Below are positions 22,700 to 33,480 of a stretch of 64,000 bases of DNA, one piece after another. The notes beneath the pieces were generated by a model that searched no databases, had not been told where the DNA came from, and saw only the letters and a program-made list of their open reading frames with translations. Location: NCBI RefSeq assembly GCF_023065955.2, contig NW_026622808.1, positions 50,232,475 to 50,296,474 on the forward strand. Reading direction: 5' to 3'. Origin of the DNA: Ursus arctos (lineage: Eukaryota; Chordata; Mammalia; Carnivora; Ursidae). The number at the start of each line of letters is the position of its first letter. Position 1 is the first letter of the stretch. The position numbers and the translations under genes are program-made.

Positions 22700-23355
22700 C
22701 AGTCAGTCCTTGTTATTCACGGTAGTTATGTTCTATAAAGCCCCTGTGAACATTTAGTCAGAGAACACTACACCATTGCTCCTAGAGGACAAGCACAGTA
22801 TGGTTCCTGGAAGTCTCTGGTCACAACATTTTTGTTAACTAACTAATACCTAACTTTGTTTTGTGTGTGTTTCTATGTAAGGACACTTTATTTAATATGT
22901 ATCACTGGTTCATTAATGTTGAACTCAAGGCCAGCAGTGCCTTAAGTCATGCCTGATTGAACCTTATCTAACTACCACCTGTACTTCCTGGGTAAGGCAC
23001 GTCACAGCCTCCTCATGCAGAGTAACACTGGATAGCACGTCAGCACTAGTCTTGGGGACTGTCTTAAATGGTGAAGTCACCTACAAAAACACAAAAATGC
23101 AGAAAGCATGGCAGTAAATAAACCTTGGAAAGGACGTTTGTGTACTGTATGAGAACTGGAGCAAGTGGGCAGCCTGTCACCTTGTTTGATGTCAGTTGGG
23201 AATGCATGCGTTGGATGACTCAACTTTTTCACCTCCTGGCGTGTATCCACAAATGAGCACAAAATGCTGCAAATATTGATTTGGGGGTTTCAAGTAAATT
23301 TTAGCGAGTAGGTGACTTCGCAAGTAGGGGATCCACAAACAATGAGGGTTGGCTG
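22700..23355. mobile_element. Tigger-like (Tc1/mariner) non-autonomous DNA transposon
   Basis: A 656-bp element starts CAGTCAGTCCTTGTTATTC and ends AATGAGGGTTGGCTG; the reverse complement of the end (CAGCCAACCCTCATT) matches the start, giving imperfect terminal inverted repeats with CAG...CTG termini. TA follows the right end (23356-23357) and a mutated TA (tg) precedes the left. No open transposase frame is present. The whole interior resembles a common mammalian MER element that I cannot name with certainty. Confidence 0.7.
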
Positions 23356-23959
23356 TATTAAAAAATTGTTTTCGTCAGTCTTTCTCTAGAAATTCTTTCT
23401 CAGAGCTTAAAAACATGCTCACTTGGGAAAATATTTTCAGACACTGTTTGCTCTAACATTATTGTGTGTTATCCGTGAAACCACATTGATGAAGCTTTTC
23501 TGAGGACCCGATCTTCCATTTTTACATTTATTTGCAAATAAAAATGGCCCCTTACATCCAAATTTTTGAAGTAGCGTGGGACTGTTCAGAAATGTTACTT
23601 TTTATTTTGGTATATTTCAACGTTCTTTAGGAAGTAGAGTGTGGGAGTGGGGACCTGGAACGAAAGCAGAGATACTACGTGGTGAAGAATCCAGAAGAAA
23701 GCGGTAGGATGATGTAGAAATTACAGGGTAAGGGTGTAGGCAGTTTTTGAAGAAACTAGGCTCAGCTTACTTCTCAATGTATTGCAAATTAGCATATTAT
23801 AAGGATCGGCAGTTGTTATTGTTATTGGAACCATGTCATTGTTATAAACATTACCTGAGTACTTATTGGGAGTGCTTGGAATTCTTTTGAGGAGAGAAGA
23901 AAAGACTTATTTTTAGTGGGTCCAGTAGTTTAGGTGGCCTAGGAGGCAGATCACATAAT
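23356..23959 (+). other. Intronic DNA, nothing recognised
   Basis: Unassigned intron between the Tigger-like element and a MIR. Confidence 0.4.
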
Positions 23960-24080
23960 TTAATAACAACAAAGAAACCCAACAGCAGTAATAGTAATAG
24001 CAGCACTTAGCATTTTTCAAGCCCTTACTATGGGCCGTGCCTTGTATTGATGCTTTCAGCTCTTACAGTTTGAGAAAACG
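23960..24080 (-). repeat. MIR SINE fragment, antisense
   Basis: 'gcagcacttagcatttttca' and 'cttactatgggccgtgcctt' match the reverse complement of the MIR 3' end. Confidence 0.65.
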
Positions 24081-24204
24081 GTCTCACTAGGGTTAAGATA
24101 ATGAAAGTTGCCTGTTGTTTTGCCTTTCATATGTAGCCTGCCTTGTGCATTTTCATACTGTATTTATGTGTAGTATAAAAAGAATAGCTTGTTTAGTTTA
24201 TCTT

Positions 24205-24224
24205 TGTGTGTGTGTGTGTGTGTG
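24205..24224. repeat. (TG)n microsatellite
   Basis: Ten TG units followed by a degenerate TG-rich stretch to about 24250. Confidence 0.9.
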
Positions 24225-24364
24225 CATGTGTGCACGTCTGTGTGCGTGTCTCAGTCCTGGGATCAGGAAAGTACCTATGTAAATTTTTCCCCCAGGTTTT
24301 TCCTGTTAGAAAAGTCAAGAAGCTGAAGCAGAAGGAAAGAGTAATTCAGATCTAGCTGAATTAC

Positions 24365-24595
24365 AAACATATTAAGGAACCTCCTATCTACCAGATACCG
24401 TGTTAAACATTTAAAATGGCTTGTATAATTTAATTCTAATATGAGGTAGGTAGGATCCCATTTTATAGATGAACAGACTAAGCTTGGCCGTCTTTAGTCA
24501 CTTGCCTAAAGCCATTCAAATCAGGGTGGAACCAAGACTTACACGGGGGACTGTCTGACTTCAAAGGTCACCCTCTTAACTGCCCTACTGCAGTT
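24365..24595 (-). repeat. MIR SINE, antisense
   Basis: 'tctaccagataccgtgttaa', 'atcccattttatagatgaac' and 'gtcacttgcctaaagccatt' follow the reverse MIR order. Confidence 0.8.
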
Positions 24596-26579
24596 GTTAC
24601 TGTGTATATTGGGGTACAGAGAGGGAGGCAGGATGGGAAGTGTTGAGGGGTGACCGCTCATGTTGATTTTGGAATAGAAAGAGGACCAGGTTTCTGATGA
24701 AGTAAAGACAAGAGACTCTGGGTGTGGTTGAACATCTGAATCCAAGATAAATAGGTCTATCTATTAAAGGTAGTCCTTTGTTTTCAAAGCTGTTTCTAAA
24801 GAAAGAAAGGAGTTAGGTGCTGAAGGCTCCAAGAAAGGTAGCAAAAGGTGGGATGGTGGACGCTTAATTATTCACAAGGGTATGGTATGTAAGGTGTAGA
24901 TGTTCCTCATTCCTCATTAAAGATCTTCAGATTTTCCTTGCTGATGACATCAAGAAGTCTTATCTACATACCTGTACTTATGGTCTGCCACTGAACATCG
25001 AGCTCCTAACATCTTGATGTTTTTCACTTATCTTTCTTTCCTTATCTCTCCCTCCCTCCTCAACCTGGCTCGTTAATTGCTTTTCCTGTGTGTCTTCATA
25101 AAGTTGTAGCCAGTTTATTCCATTCTGGACTGTTTATCTTTGAATGCCAAAGGTCTTGAAACATCATAATGTTGTGTAATGAACATAACTTCTGCCTTGC
25201 CATGTGGGTGTTAAGAGCATTAGTCATTGCAAAGTATTGAGTTAAATATTTTCAATAAAAGGATATAATGATCTAATAGAGAGGAAGAAGTTATAAAAAT
25301 ACTAGTTGGTGGCTTTAATGGTGAGCTATATATTTAGTGGGTTCCGTCAGCGATGGGCTAGACACTCATAGAATGAACATAAAAACATTCTTACTCCTTA
25401 TTAGTGGGAGAGGAGAAAGACCATTGGTAGGGAAAAAAAAGCACTCGATTCCTATACATACTGAGAGAAAGGTAAACCATCTGAGTTTCCAGTGCTTCTG
25501 CTCTCGATTCACTTCCTCACATGCATCTTTAATGAACTACCACAAGAATTGTTGGAGATTTCCATGAGGGGTACACAGTAGGGACTCCTGGGCTGCATCT
25601 TGTTGGAAAGCCCTTAGCTTTGTATTCATTTCTTCTTTTTTTTAGAGAGCCATCAGGGCATCCTTGCAATACCATCAGAGAGCCAGGGACTTCCTGAGCA
25701 AATGAGGTGTTTCTTTACCTGTGGAGTTGATTTTATGAAGAGTTTTGGTCAGCATTAGTCATTGTGAAACTATGTACGGGCTGTCCTGGTTTATCTGTAG
25801 ACATCTCCCTGTGGCAGAAGATTGAATCCTCTTCTCTCCGTGTCTCTCTGGGCATCTAAAGATGTTAGAGGTATCCTGGTTTGCTTCTTGCTGGGCAGTG
25901 TGTAGTAGGTACTGGCCTTCTCTGATGGAATATTGCTTACATGTGTGGTTATCGGTGTAACAGGTTGATGTGCTGTCTTATTTCCTGGGCTTGGAAGTTT
26001 ACGCCATGTGCTAACTCTCCTTTACCTTGCTGGCTGGCCCTCTTCGGTCATTCCAGTAAACAACTTGGGAGCTTAATACGTTTTCTTCCCTGGAGAGGCT
26101 GTACACCAGGAGATTAATGTCAAAATAGAGGGCCTACACTCTGTCTATGGCCACCACTAAGAAATTTCTCAACAAGACTGGATGATTTTTCAAAGGAGGT
26201 CCAAATCAAAATATCTCACTAAAGGGAAAAAATTGTTTTCCTTGTATGCTGTCTTCTACAAATGGATAATTATTTCCATGATCACCTTAGGAAGTTAAGC
26301 CATTTTTGAAGTTGGGGAGCGTGTGGAGGGGAGATCTGTTTTCACCCGATTTCCCTGCATTCATGATGATATTTTTGGAAGGATTATTGAGCTCTAGTCC
26401 TCCTTTGTATGATTTTGAATATGATCGTCGTCATAATTAACTGAATCCATAGATAAAGAGGCAGTTTTGAATGGGAGCCAAGTAACCTGTTGATGTAAAG
26501 TCTGTTTTACCTTTTATGATTCCCGTCATTAGCGCCTCCCTCTTTCCTGGCTCAATCCCCTGTCATTTTAAGTAGGCAG
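24596..26579 (+). other. Intronic DNA, nothing recognised
   Basis: About 2 kb without a nameable repeat or exon. Pyrimidine-rich patch near 25030-25060. Confidence 0.45.
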
Positions 26580-26792
26580 CAATTACTGGTTTGCTGAAGA
26601 AGCTGGCTCCTGCTGCCAAGGATCCTATTAATTATCACTCTATCTCTAATTTAGCCTTCTTAGCGTTGAGAGAAGGTGCATGTAAGCGTGTGGCGGGGCA
26701 GCTGCAATCGCATCTTCTTTGTAATAATCTCCTTTCGGAGACGGTTCCGCGGACTCAATGTTCAGCCAAAGGGCCCAGGCGGCCCTGGTGAG
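26580..26792 (+). repeat. Ancient L2/CR1-clade reverse-transcriptase fragment
   Basis: One frame stays open from 26591 to 26791 and reads MLKKLAPAAKDP, then NYHSISNLAFL (26630 onward), then VAGQLQSHLLCNNLL (about 26690-26734). This matches the order of the L2/CR1-type LINE reverse transcriptase (LKKP...DP..NYRPISNLPFL...VVA.QLQ.HL..NNLL). After a likely frame change the DNA 'actcaatgttcagccaaagg' followed by 'ggccctggtgag' keeps the later block (QSGFRP...TALV) at nucleotide level. The copy is a fragment; catalytic (YADD-type) residues are not present. An apparent splice donor gtgagt at 26788 coincides with the LINE sequence itself. The family assignment is by eye. Confidence 0.65.
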
Positions 26793-29424
26793 TGTTTTCA
26801 ACTCTCTTATATAGGTTGTTCGGTAGGTCAAGTTTGGGGTGGTTTTCTTCTCCCTTTGACTCTGACCTGAGTAAAACGCTGGTGGTTGGCACTTACGTAG
26901 GGAATTCAGCCTCACTCCCGGTCCGTCTGGGAGCTCGGATGGGACACCTCGAAAGCACTTCGGTGGTTTCCCCACAAACGAATTTCTCTACCTGGGAAAA
27001 GGAGAGCGTGGAATTGATCCTATGCCTGTCTTCAAGAAGGTAATGCAGACGCTAACGAAAATAACTCAGTTGACAGTTCCTTGTATAGCAGATTTTTTAA
27101 AAGAGACTGATCTTTATACAATACTGAGTCTTGGTTTCTTATCGCTCATACATGGCTGGATGGCTTGCTGTTTGTTTTCAGAAACGTTCAGTTCACTTGT
27201 TTGAGTGAACCTTTCTTTCAGAAGTTCCACTGGATCATTTGATTAGGTTTGGAGTGCTGAAGCTTCCTTTTCCACTTTTTTTTTTTTTTTTTGTTATTTT
27301 TGGCAGTGGTGGTGTTTGAAGCTGTTGAAGTGATTCACTGCAAAGTGAATTAATTTTCCACATCTTCACATGTGTTTTCCAGTCGCCCCCAAGTTTCTTT
27401 TCCCCTCTCATATGATTCTGCAGTTGTAGTTCTGTCGTTCTTGTTCTTGCCGGATCAAATATAAATGCTGATGTCACTGAATTTCTTAAATTACAGCTGG
27501 TGGGGATTAACAGAAATTGTAAAAGAATACCACTTCCTCATTTTGCTCTTTTCTTGACTAATTATTGTCCTTTCAAGTCCTGTAGGAGGATGGGGATTTG
27601 GAAGTAAGTTCTCTGTCCTGAAGTCAGAATAGCAATTTTCATTTTCTTTTTTTTTTTTTTCCTGTTAAATGTTATTTTTCAAAAATGATTTCGGGTTAAG
27701 GATGCTCCTTGCATATGCCCTTTATTAACCCTGGCCGACTTGCCCCACTCATGATTTTGCACACTGGGTTGTCATCTATCCTGGGTGAAGGGTTTTGAAT
27801 ACTTCCCTTAAGTAAGTTTCCTTATATAGAATATTTTTACTCAACAGTCTTTTGCCAACTCCAGACAGTTACTGGTATTAGGTGAAGGGTTGTGATTCAT
27901 TTATTATTTTTTTCCAGAGCCCTTTGTTTTTCAAGGAATGCTGAGTTCTGTCCCCACTGTTTTTTTGTTTAGAATCTGTATGTTCTTTCTGAGAGTTCTG
28001 TTTGCTTGACACCCTCAAACATTTATTTTTCTACCTTTCTAGTCCTTCTTCTAGCAGCTGGAGCCTGGGGCCCAGACTTTCCTGTCCTTCTCTTCGTGGT
28101 TTGAGTGATGGCTCTCTGAACCTTATCCTGAGAGTTCTCTGGGCTTCTGGGCGGGCCATCGGGGGCCACCTGGAAGTGTGTGTAAATGGTGGCCGAGCCA
28201 CGCACGGCGGTAGTATTGATCGAATTGCAGTCCCGTGGAAACAGAAATAGAAAGGCTTCAGCATTTGCACTTTCCTCTGGTGGTGTTTTTGCTTATTTTG
28301 TGTATTTGGAAAAGGCAGCCGTATGCAAACTGCTGACTTACTATTTTCCCTGGAATGGAAACCATTTGGATTATTTCAATGAGTTTTAGCTAAGATTTGT
28401 TTGTTCACAGTATTAGTTTTGTTTTCTGGTGTCCTGTTTAGAATAAGACCAGAATGTGTCTTTTTACTTTATGGAAATAAGTGCTACTTGGTGACTTGAG
28501 ATTTTGCAAACCAACGTGAATTTGAAAAATTACGTTTACTTCAGAGTCAAAGTGGAAACTCTTCAGTGAAAATTATAGATACTTACATATTTACATTTTG
28601 GGTCACTTTGTTTGAAAAAAATTTTTTTTGATTAAATTATTTACGATTTCAGAGCAGTCTCTTTTTCTGGTGACTTTTTCCCACTAGTTAATTTTTCTAG
28701 TTTTTAAAGAGAAAGTGAGATTAAACAGAAGAATTACGGGATAGAATCACATGTTCTACACTATTTGATGTAAGATGCAAAATGGTGACTTGTATTCTTC
28801 TGTTGTCTTTGAGGACAAAATAAACTAGTTGAACTTTTAGTGATTAGATGTGGATTAGGAATAAAAATCGAATTTCTTTACTGTAAGAACTATTAAGTTC
28901 TGGTTTGAGTTCCTGAGTATAAGTTATGATTGTTCAGTCTCTGGAAAATGTGTACTGTAAGATCTGTATATTCTTAGCCAACACTTCCTTCCAACATTGT
29001 GATGTTAAATTCTTGGAATTGAGATGAGTATGGTATAGATATATGCAAAATATTTCAAATATCACCATGGAGTTTTTGTTTAAATGTGAATTTCACTAAG
29101 TTTGGATAAATAGAATAAAGGTGGAAAAAGAAAGAAGAGTTATGAATCGGTTTAATTGTTTGGAATGAATTATTATTTTTTTTAAAGAGTTTTTATGTTT
29201 ATCTAGGAAATGTCACTCCATATAAGAATATGGGAATTTAATAGTTGAGGGGAGGTGGGAACTGGAAACATATCATAAGGTAGTAAGAGGAAGTGTGGAT
29301 GAAGCCTCGAATATATGGTATATTTTACTAGGTTGATGACTGTGAGAGTTTTTGTTCATTTTATCCCAGCAAGTGGTACCATGCAAGAACTCATAGCTAC
29401 TGAATACATGCTTAATGAATGGAT
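26793..29424 (+). other. Repeat-poor intron, candidate regulatory block
   Basis: 2.6 kb with no nameable repeat. It has a retained-CpG patch at 26885-26985, a second at about 28145-28235, and T-runs near 27278-27292 and 27647-27661. Nothing coding is recognised. Regulatory function is inference. Confidence 0.45.
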
Positions 29425-29560
29425 GTTTTGGGAGCCTGGTTTCAGGCCCAGTTGTGCCGCCAGCTGATCGTGTGACCCCGAGTTAACCACTTGTGAGGAC
29501 TCTGTCTCCTCTTATGTATGGTGAAGGGTAAGGACTAGATCTGGGTGGCTGTGTGTTACT
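29425..29560 (+). repeat. MIR SINE fragment
   Basis: 'gggagcctggtttcaggccc' and 'gatcgtgtgaccccgagtta' followed by 'aaccacttgtgaggactctg' fit the 5' half of MIR. Confidence 0.55.
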
Positions 29561-30049
29561 CTGCTTCTTCTCCCCCCAGCTACACCACGGTAGAGGTTGC
29601 CAATGATCACCTTGCTCTGTTCCATGATTCCGGGAGGAGCCTGAGGCCCTTCTGAATTCAGTGTACCAGGCTTTCACAACTCATCATGGATACTAGAGTG
29701 CAAATTTATTTGTTATCTCAGAAGTACCTTCTCTCTGAGGTCCCTCACTATGGTTCCTTGTTTTGGGGTCATTTTCTTTTTGATACCTCAGGCCCACTTA
29801 TCGGTAGGAAGTATTCTGTGAAGTTCCTTGGTGAGCAGGTGTTCACTTAAACAACGCAGTAACAGCAGCATACACCATTGTCTCTCCTTACAATAGTTTT
29901 TCTGGTAGAGTTAGCAGATACAGATAGATCTTAATGAATGGGTCCAGACCATATTTCTCCAGTCAAGCGAGATATCAAGAAATGATTAAATTAGCAAAGG
30001 TTTTCACTTTTACTCTCCAAAGCTCACTTATCCATCTAGGAAGTGATTT
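29561..30049 (+). other. Intronic DNA, nothing recognised
   Basis: Unassigned. Confidence 0.4.
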
Positions 30050-30835
30050 TTTTTTTAACACCTACTACATGCCAGACATTACGCTAGTGCTGAGATGGCT
30101 GGCCCATAAGGCGTGAGCTCTGCCTTATAATTCAGAGCAACATGAATATGATGCTAGGTTTGTAATTGTACCCTTGGGGACAAAAGATGGAGGGGTCACT
30201 TCCTCTGGGGGGAGAAGGGTAAAGTCTTATAGAAATGAAATTTGAGTTCATTATCAAAATTTGACTGCCACGCAGATGAGAGGAGGGCATCCGGGTAGAT
30301 GGGAGAGACAGAGGTATAGCCCACTGTGGTGCCTTTGGGGCTGTGTAAGCTTTTGAGTGTGACTGGAGCACCAGGGAGCGTGGATGGATTGAAGCAGAGG
30401 AATAGCACTCTGGCTGCCAAATGAAGAATGGGTTGGAGGATGGCCAGATCTGGTGTCACGAAGGCCAGTTAGGATGGTTCTAGCCTAACAGTCTCTGTGA
30501 GAAAGGATGATACACACACACCGGTCAGCCCTAAGAGCAGTTGAGATTGCGAGAGGATGCAAACCTCAGTCCCAGATTTTAAGGGCAGTGAAGGCAAAGG
30601 CAAGACTGCGTGCGTACTGCTTACTAGTGACAGTAGTGATTGCTCGTTCATTTATTCGTTCATAGTTGGATGCCTCTTCTGTACCACACACCTGGGAAAT
30701 ACAGTGGTCAATAAAGTGGACGTGGTCCCTCCCCTGAGGGAGTCTGTATTCTAATGGGAGACGTGGTCAAGTAAACAGACAATGGTATATTACTATACAT
30801 TCTTTATAAGTTATGTGAGAAGAATTCTAAGTGTC
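30050..30835 (-). repeat. L2 LINE, antisense, in two pieces
   Basis: 'aacacctactacatgccaga' (30058), 'agaggaatagcactctggct' and 'gaaggccagttaggatggtt' mark one antisense L2 segment (30050-30520). A second begins with 'ttcatttattcgttcatagt' and 'cagtggtcaataaagtggac' (30640-30835). Confidence 0.7.
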
Positions 30836-30974
30836 CATCCTATCCACAGACCCACCACTCTTTTACTTAAGCTAACTCATACACTGACCATCATGCTCTC
30901 TGGTTCCTATAGTGGATTTTGAGGGTAAAGTGAGATAAGCATTGTATTGTATATGCCTTGCATTGCACATGCTT

Positions 30975-31003
30975 ACACACACACACACACACACACACAC
31001 ACC
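30975..31003. repeat. (AC)n microsatellite
   Basis: About 14 AC units. Confidence 0.95.
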
Positions 31004-31599
31004 AGTTAAAGAAATCTTCGGTTACTCCAGAGGTAGACAAGCACCTAGAATAAGGCATATGAGGGTTCCTAAAGGTCAGTCTGCTCCAGGTAAAGCTCCA
31101 GATATCTTCTGACATTTCCTGAACTCTCACGTTTTACATGGAATAATCCTGGCTGTTGAGTTCCAGATCCAAGAAGAAGCATTGTGCCTCGGTGGTCCTT
31201 GTTGCCTTTGGTGGCTGCTTCAAGTTGGCCTTCATGTCTGTGTTCCAGGTTATTTCCAATGTTTAAGATTCCTGTGCAGTAGCAAGAATTTGCCTCAGGG
31301 CAGCAAGACCAGTTGACATTAGATAAGTGACTTATTTTAAAGAGCTATTTTGGTACAGAAATGGCAGTAACAACAAATTCTTCCCCCAAACATAAATCTC
31401 CACATTCTCCATCCAACTCAGGAGAATCTCTTGATTATAAGGAGTCAAAATTTAGCTGGGGGAATCTGATAAAATTCCAAGGAAGCCATTCTAGGTTCAA
31501 ACACTGTTCTTTGAAGATGAAGCATTTTGACTTACTACAATGATAATTGCAGCTAGTAGGTGGGAAGTGCACTTTTTCCATTTTGCCTGGCTTGCACAG
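31004..31599 (+). other. Intronic DNA, nothing recognised
   Basis: Unassigned. Confidence 0.4.
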
Positions 31600-31730
31600 G
31601 TGGTATATTGTTGGTGCTAAAACTCTGGAGTCAGACTGTCCTAGGCTTGAATTCCAGCTGCACTGATTAGCAGCTGTCTGAATTGGGCGAATCCCTGAGT
31701 CTCTTTTTCTTCACCTGAAAATGAGGTCAT
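31600..31730 (+). repeat. MIR SINE, 5' half
   Basis: 'actctggagtcagactgtcc', 'aattccagctgcactgatta' and 'tctttttcttcacctgaaaa' match MIR; the element ends where the next MIR begins. Confidence 0.8.
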
Positions 31731-31734
31731 GGTT

Positions 31735-31839
31735 AAGCTTGTAAGCCCTTTTGTTAAACTGCCTGGGTTTGTATCTCTGCTCTACTATTACATGACATTG
31801 GGCAACTTGTTCTCTTTGTAATTTGCTTTCCTTATCAAT

Positions 31840-31870
<31 letters not shown>

Positions 31871-31990
31871 CAGCAGCAGTAGTAGTAGTAATAATTCCTA
31901 CCTCATAAGGATGTGGTTAGAATTAAATGAGACAATGCGCATAAAGCGTTTGGTGTTGTATCTGGTAATGGTTAACACCCAGTGTTACCT
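31735..31990 (+). repeat. MIR SINE carrying an (AGT)n microsatellite
   Basis: 'aaactgcctgggtttgtatc', 'tacatgacattgggcaactt' and 'ctacctcataaggatgtggt' give a nearly full MIR. Between them, 31842-31891 is a trinucleotide array (AGT/AGC)n, at the place where MIR normally has a short gataataatagta stretch. Confidence 0.82.
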
Positions 31991-32136
31991 TACTTAGTTA
32001 TTTTTCTTACCATGATTATAGTGAGCATTTTAAATTTTCTGTAATGCTATTTGATGACTTATATTCTTTTTGAAAATTAAGTCTTTATAAGCTGCATATG
32101 TGCAGTCCTTTTTCCTTCTTTAAAACTGGAGACTCA

Positions 32137-32334
32137 GAGCACCTGGGTGGCTTAGTCGGTTAAGCGCCTGCCTTTGGCTCAGGTCATGATCCCGGAGTTC
32201 CATGATCGAGTCCCGAGTTGGGCTCCCTGCTCAGCGGGGAGCCTGCTTCTCCCAATGCCCTTACCCACTCGTGCTCTCTCTCTCTCTTGCTCTGTCTCTC
32301 AAAAAGATAAATAAAATCTTTAAAAAAATAAAAT
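32137..32334 (+). mobile_element. Can-SINE, plus strand
   Basis: Head cacctgggtggcttagtcgg, tail aaagataaataaaatctttaaaaaaataaaat. Flanking duplication aaaactggagactca / aaaattggagactca (32122-32136, 32335-32349). Confidence 0.93.
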
Positions 32335-32373
32335 AAAATTGGAGACTCAATACAATTTCAAGGTTTGGAGTAC

Positions 32374-32554
32374 GTTGCCAGATTAAATACTGGATGTCCA
32401 GGTAAATTTGAATTTCACATAAACAAAAAATAATTTTTTAGTATAAGTATGCCCCAGATATTTCATGGGATACTTATACTAAAAACTATTCTTCATTTAT
32501 CTAAATTCATATATAACTGGGCATCTTATATTTTTATTTGCTAGATCTGGCAAC
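32374..32554. mobile_element. Palindromic MITE (MER53-like)
   Basis: The left end gttgccagattaaatactgg is complementary to the right end (ctagatctggcaac), and the arms stay complementary to the centre: ttttagtataagta (about 32434-32447) faces tacttatactaaaa (about 32470-32484). The 181-bp unit is a near-complete hairpin, the structure of a non-autonomous DNA transposon. The MER53 name is from memory. Confidence 0.7.
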
Positions 32555-33129
32555 TCTAGTTTTGGGGTAAAACTTACCCCTTCACCTTCTCATCCATTTT
32601 TTTACTGAGATAGATGTATATGGATGCTTAGACAAGCATAATGAATGATACCTTTAGAGCATGAGCAGAGAAATAGTACCCAAATTTGATGGACTATCCC
32701 CTAGTATCTCTAGTAAATCTGTCTCCTAATTCATAGAAGCAATGGGACTATCGAATTGAGATTATGTTGACGCCTGAGCATATAGTGCAAAGTTGCTTGA
32801 AAATTCTGAAATGTTCTAGTGTTGGTTCTACCCAGAGGGAACTATTAATAATGACACATTAATGGGTAGGTGTGCATTCCAGAGAATCCTGAAAACATAA
32901 TCATCTTTCAAGGAAATTGCCTCATTACTCTTTGAGTCGCTGATCTAGGGAATGTCATTTCCTATGGCTGGCCTGGTTTTCCAGGTAAGAAAATAAACAT
33001 ATTGAGTGGTTAGATTAGTAACTTAGAATAATTTTATTGTACTTACAATTTAAGTTAATTTTTAGGTAGGTTTGGTCCTTAAGCTATTAGACCGTTTGGA
33101 GACTTTGAAAGAATTAAATCCAAGACTGA
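32555..33129 (+). other. Intronic DNA, nothing recognised
   Basis: Unassigned. Confidence 0.4.
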
Positions 33130-33480
33130 GATCCTTTCAATTCAGCCACTATTTACAGAGTATCTGCTGGGTGTAAAGCAACTGCATTGGGGTAGAGAGG
33201 AATTGCGAAGATAGCTCTAGCCTTCAAAAACCTTAGTGTTAAATGGAGCAGCAAGGTCAGGAACAATTATGACAAAAGACAGAATACATAAGGGCAGGGT
33301 CTAAGGCAACTGAAGTCAGGCCCCGGATGGTTGAATGTAGGAAGTGATCAATTCTGAAGAACAAGTGAAGTAGGAACGTATTATATTAGGAATGGCTTCC
33401 TAGAGGTTCATATGTGAGAGGACTCTTCAAAGATGGGAATGATTTCATTTGGGAAATCCAGGTGTAGGCTTAGCACTAAC
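33130..33480 (-). repeat. L2 LINE, antisense, diverged
   Basis: 'ttcagccactatttacagag', 'tatctgctgggtgtaaagca' and 'gaatggcttcctagaggttc' follow the antisense L2 pattern. Confidence 0.6.
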
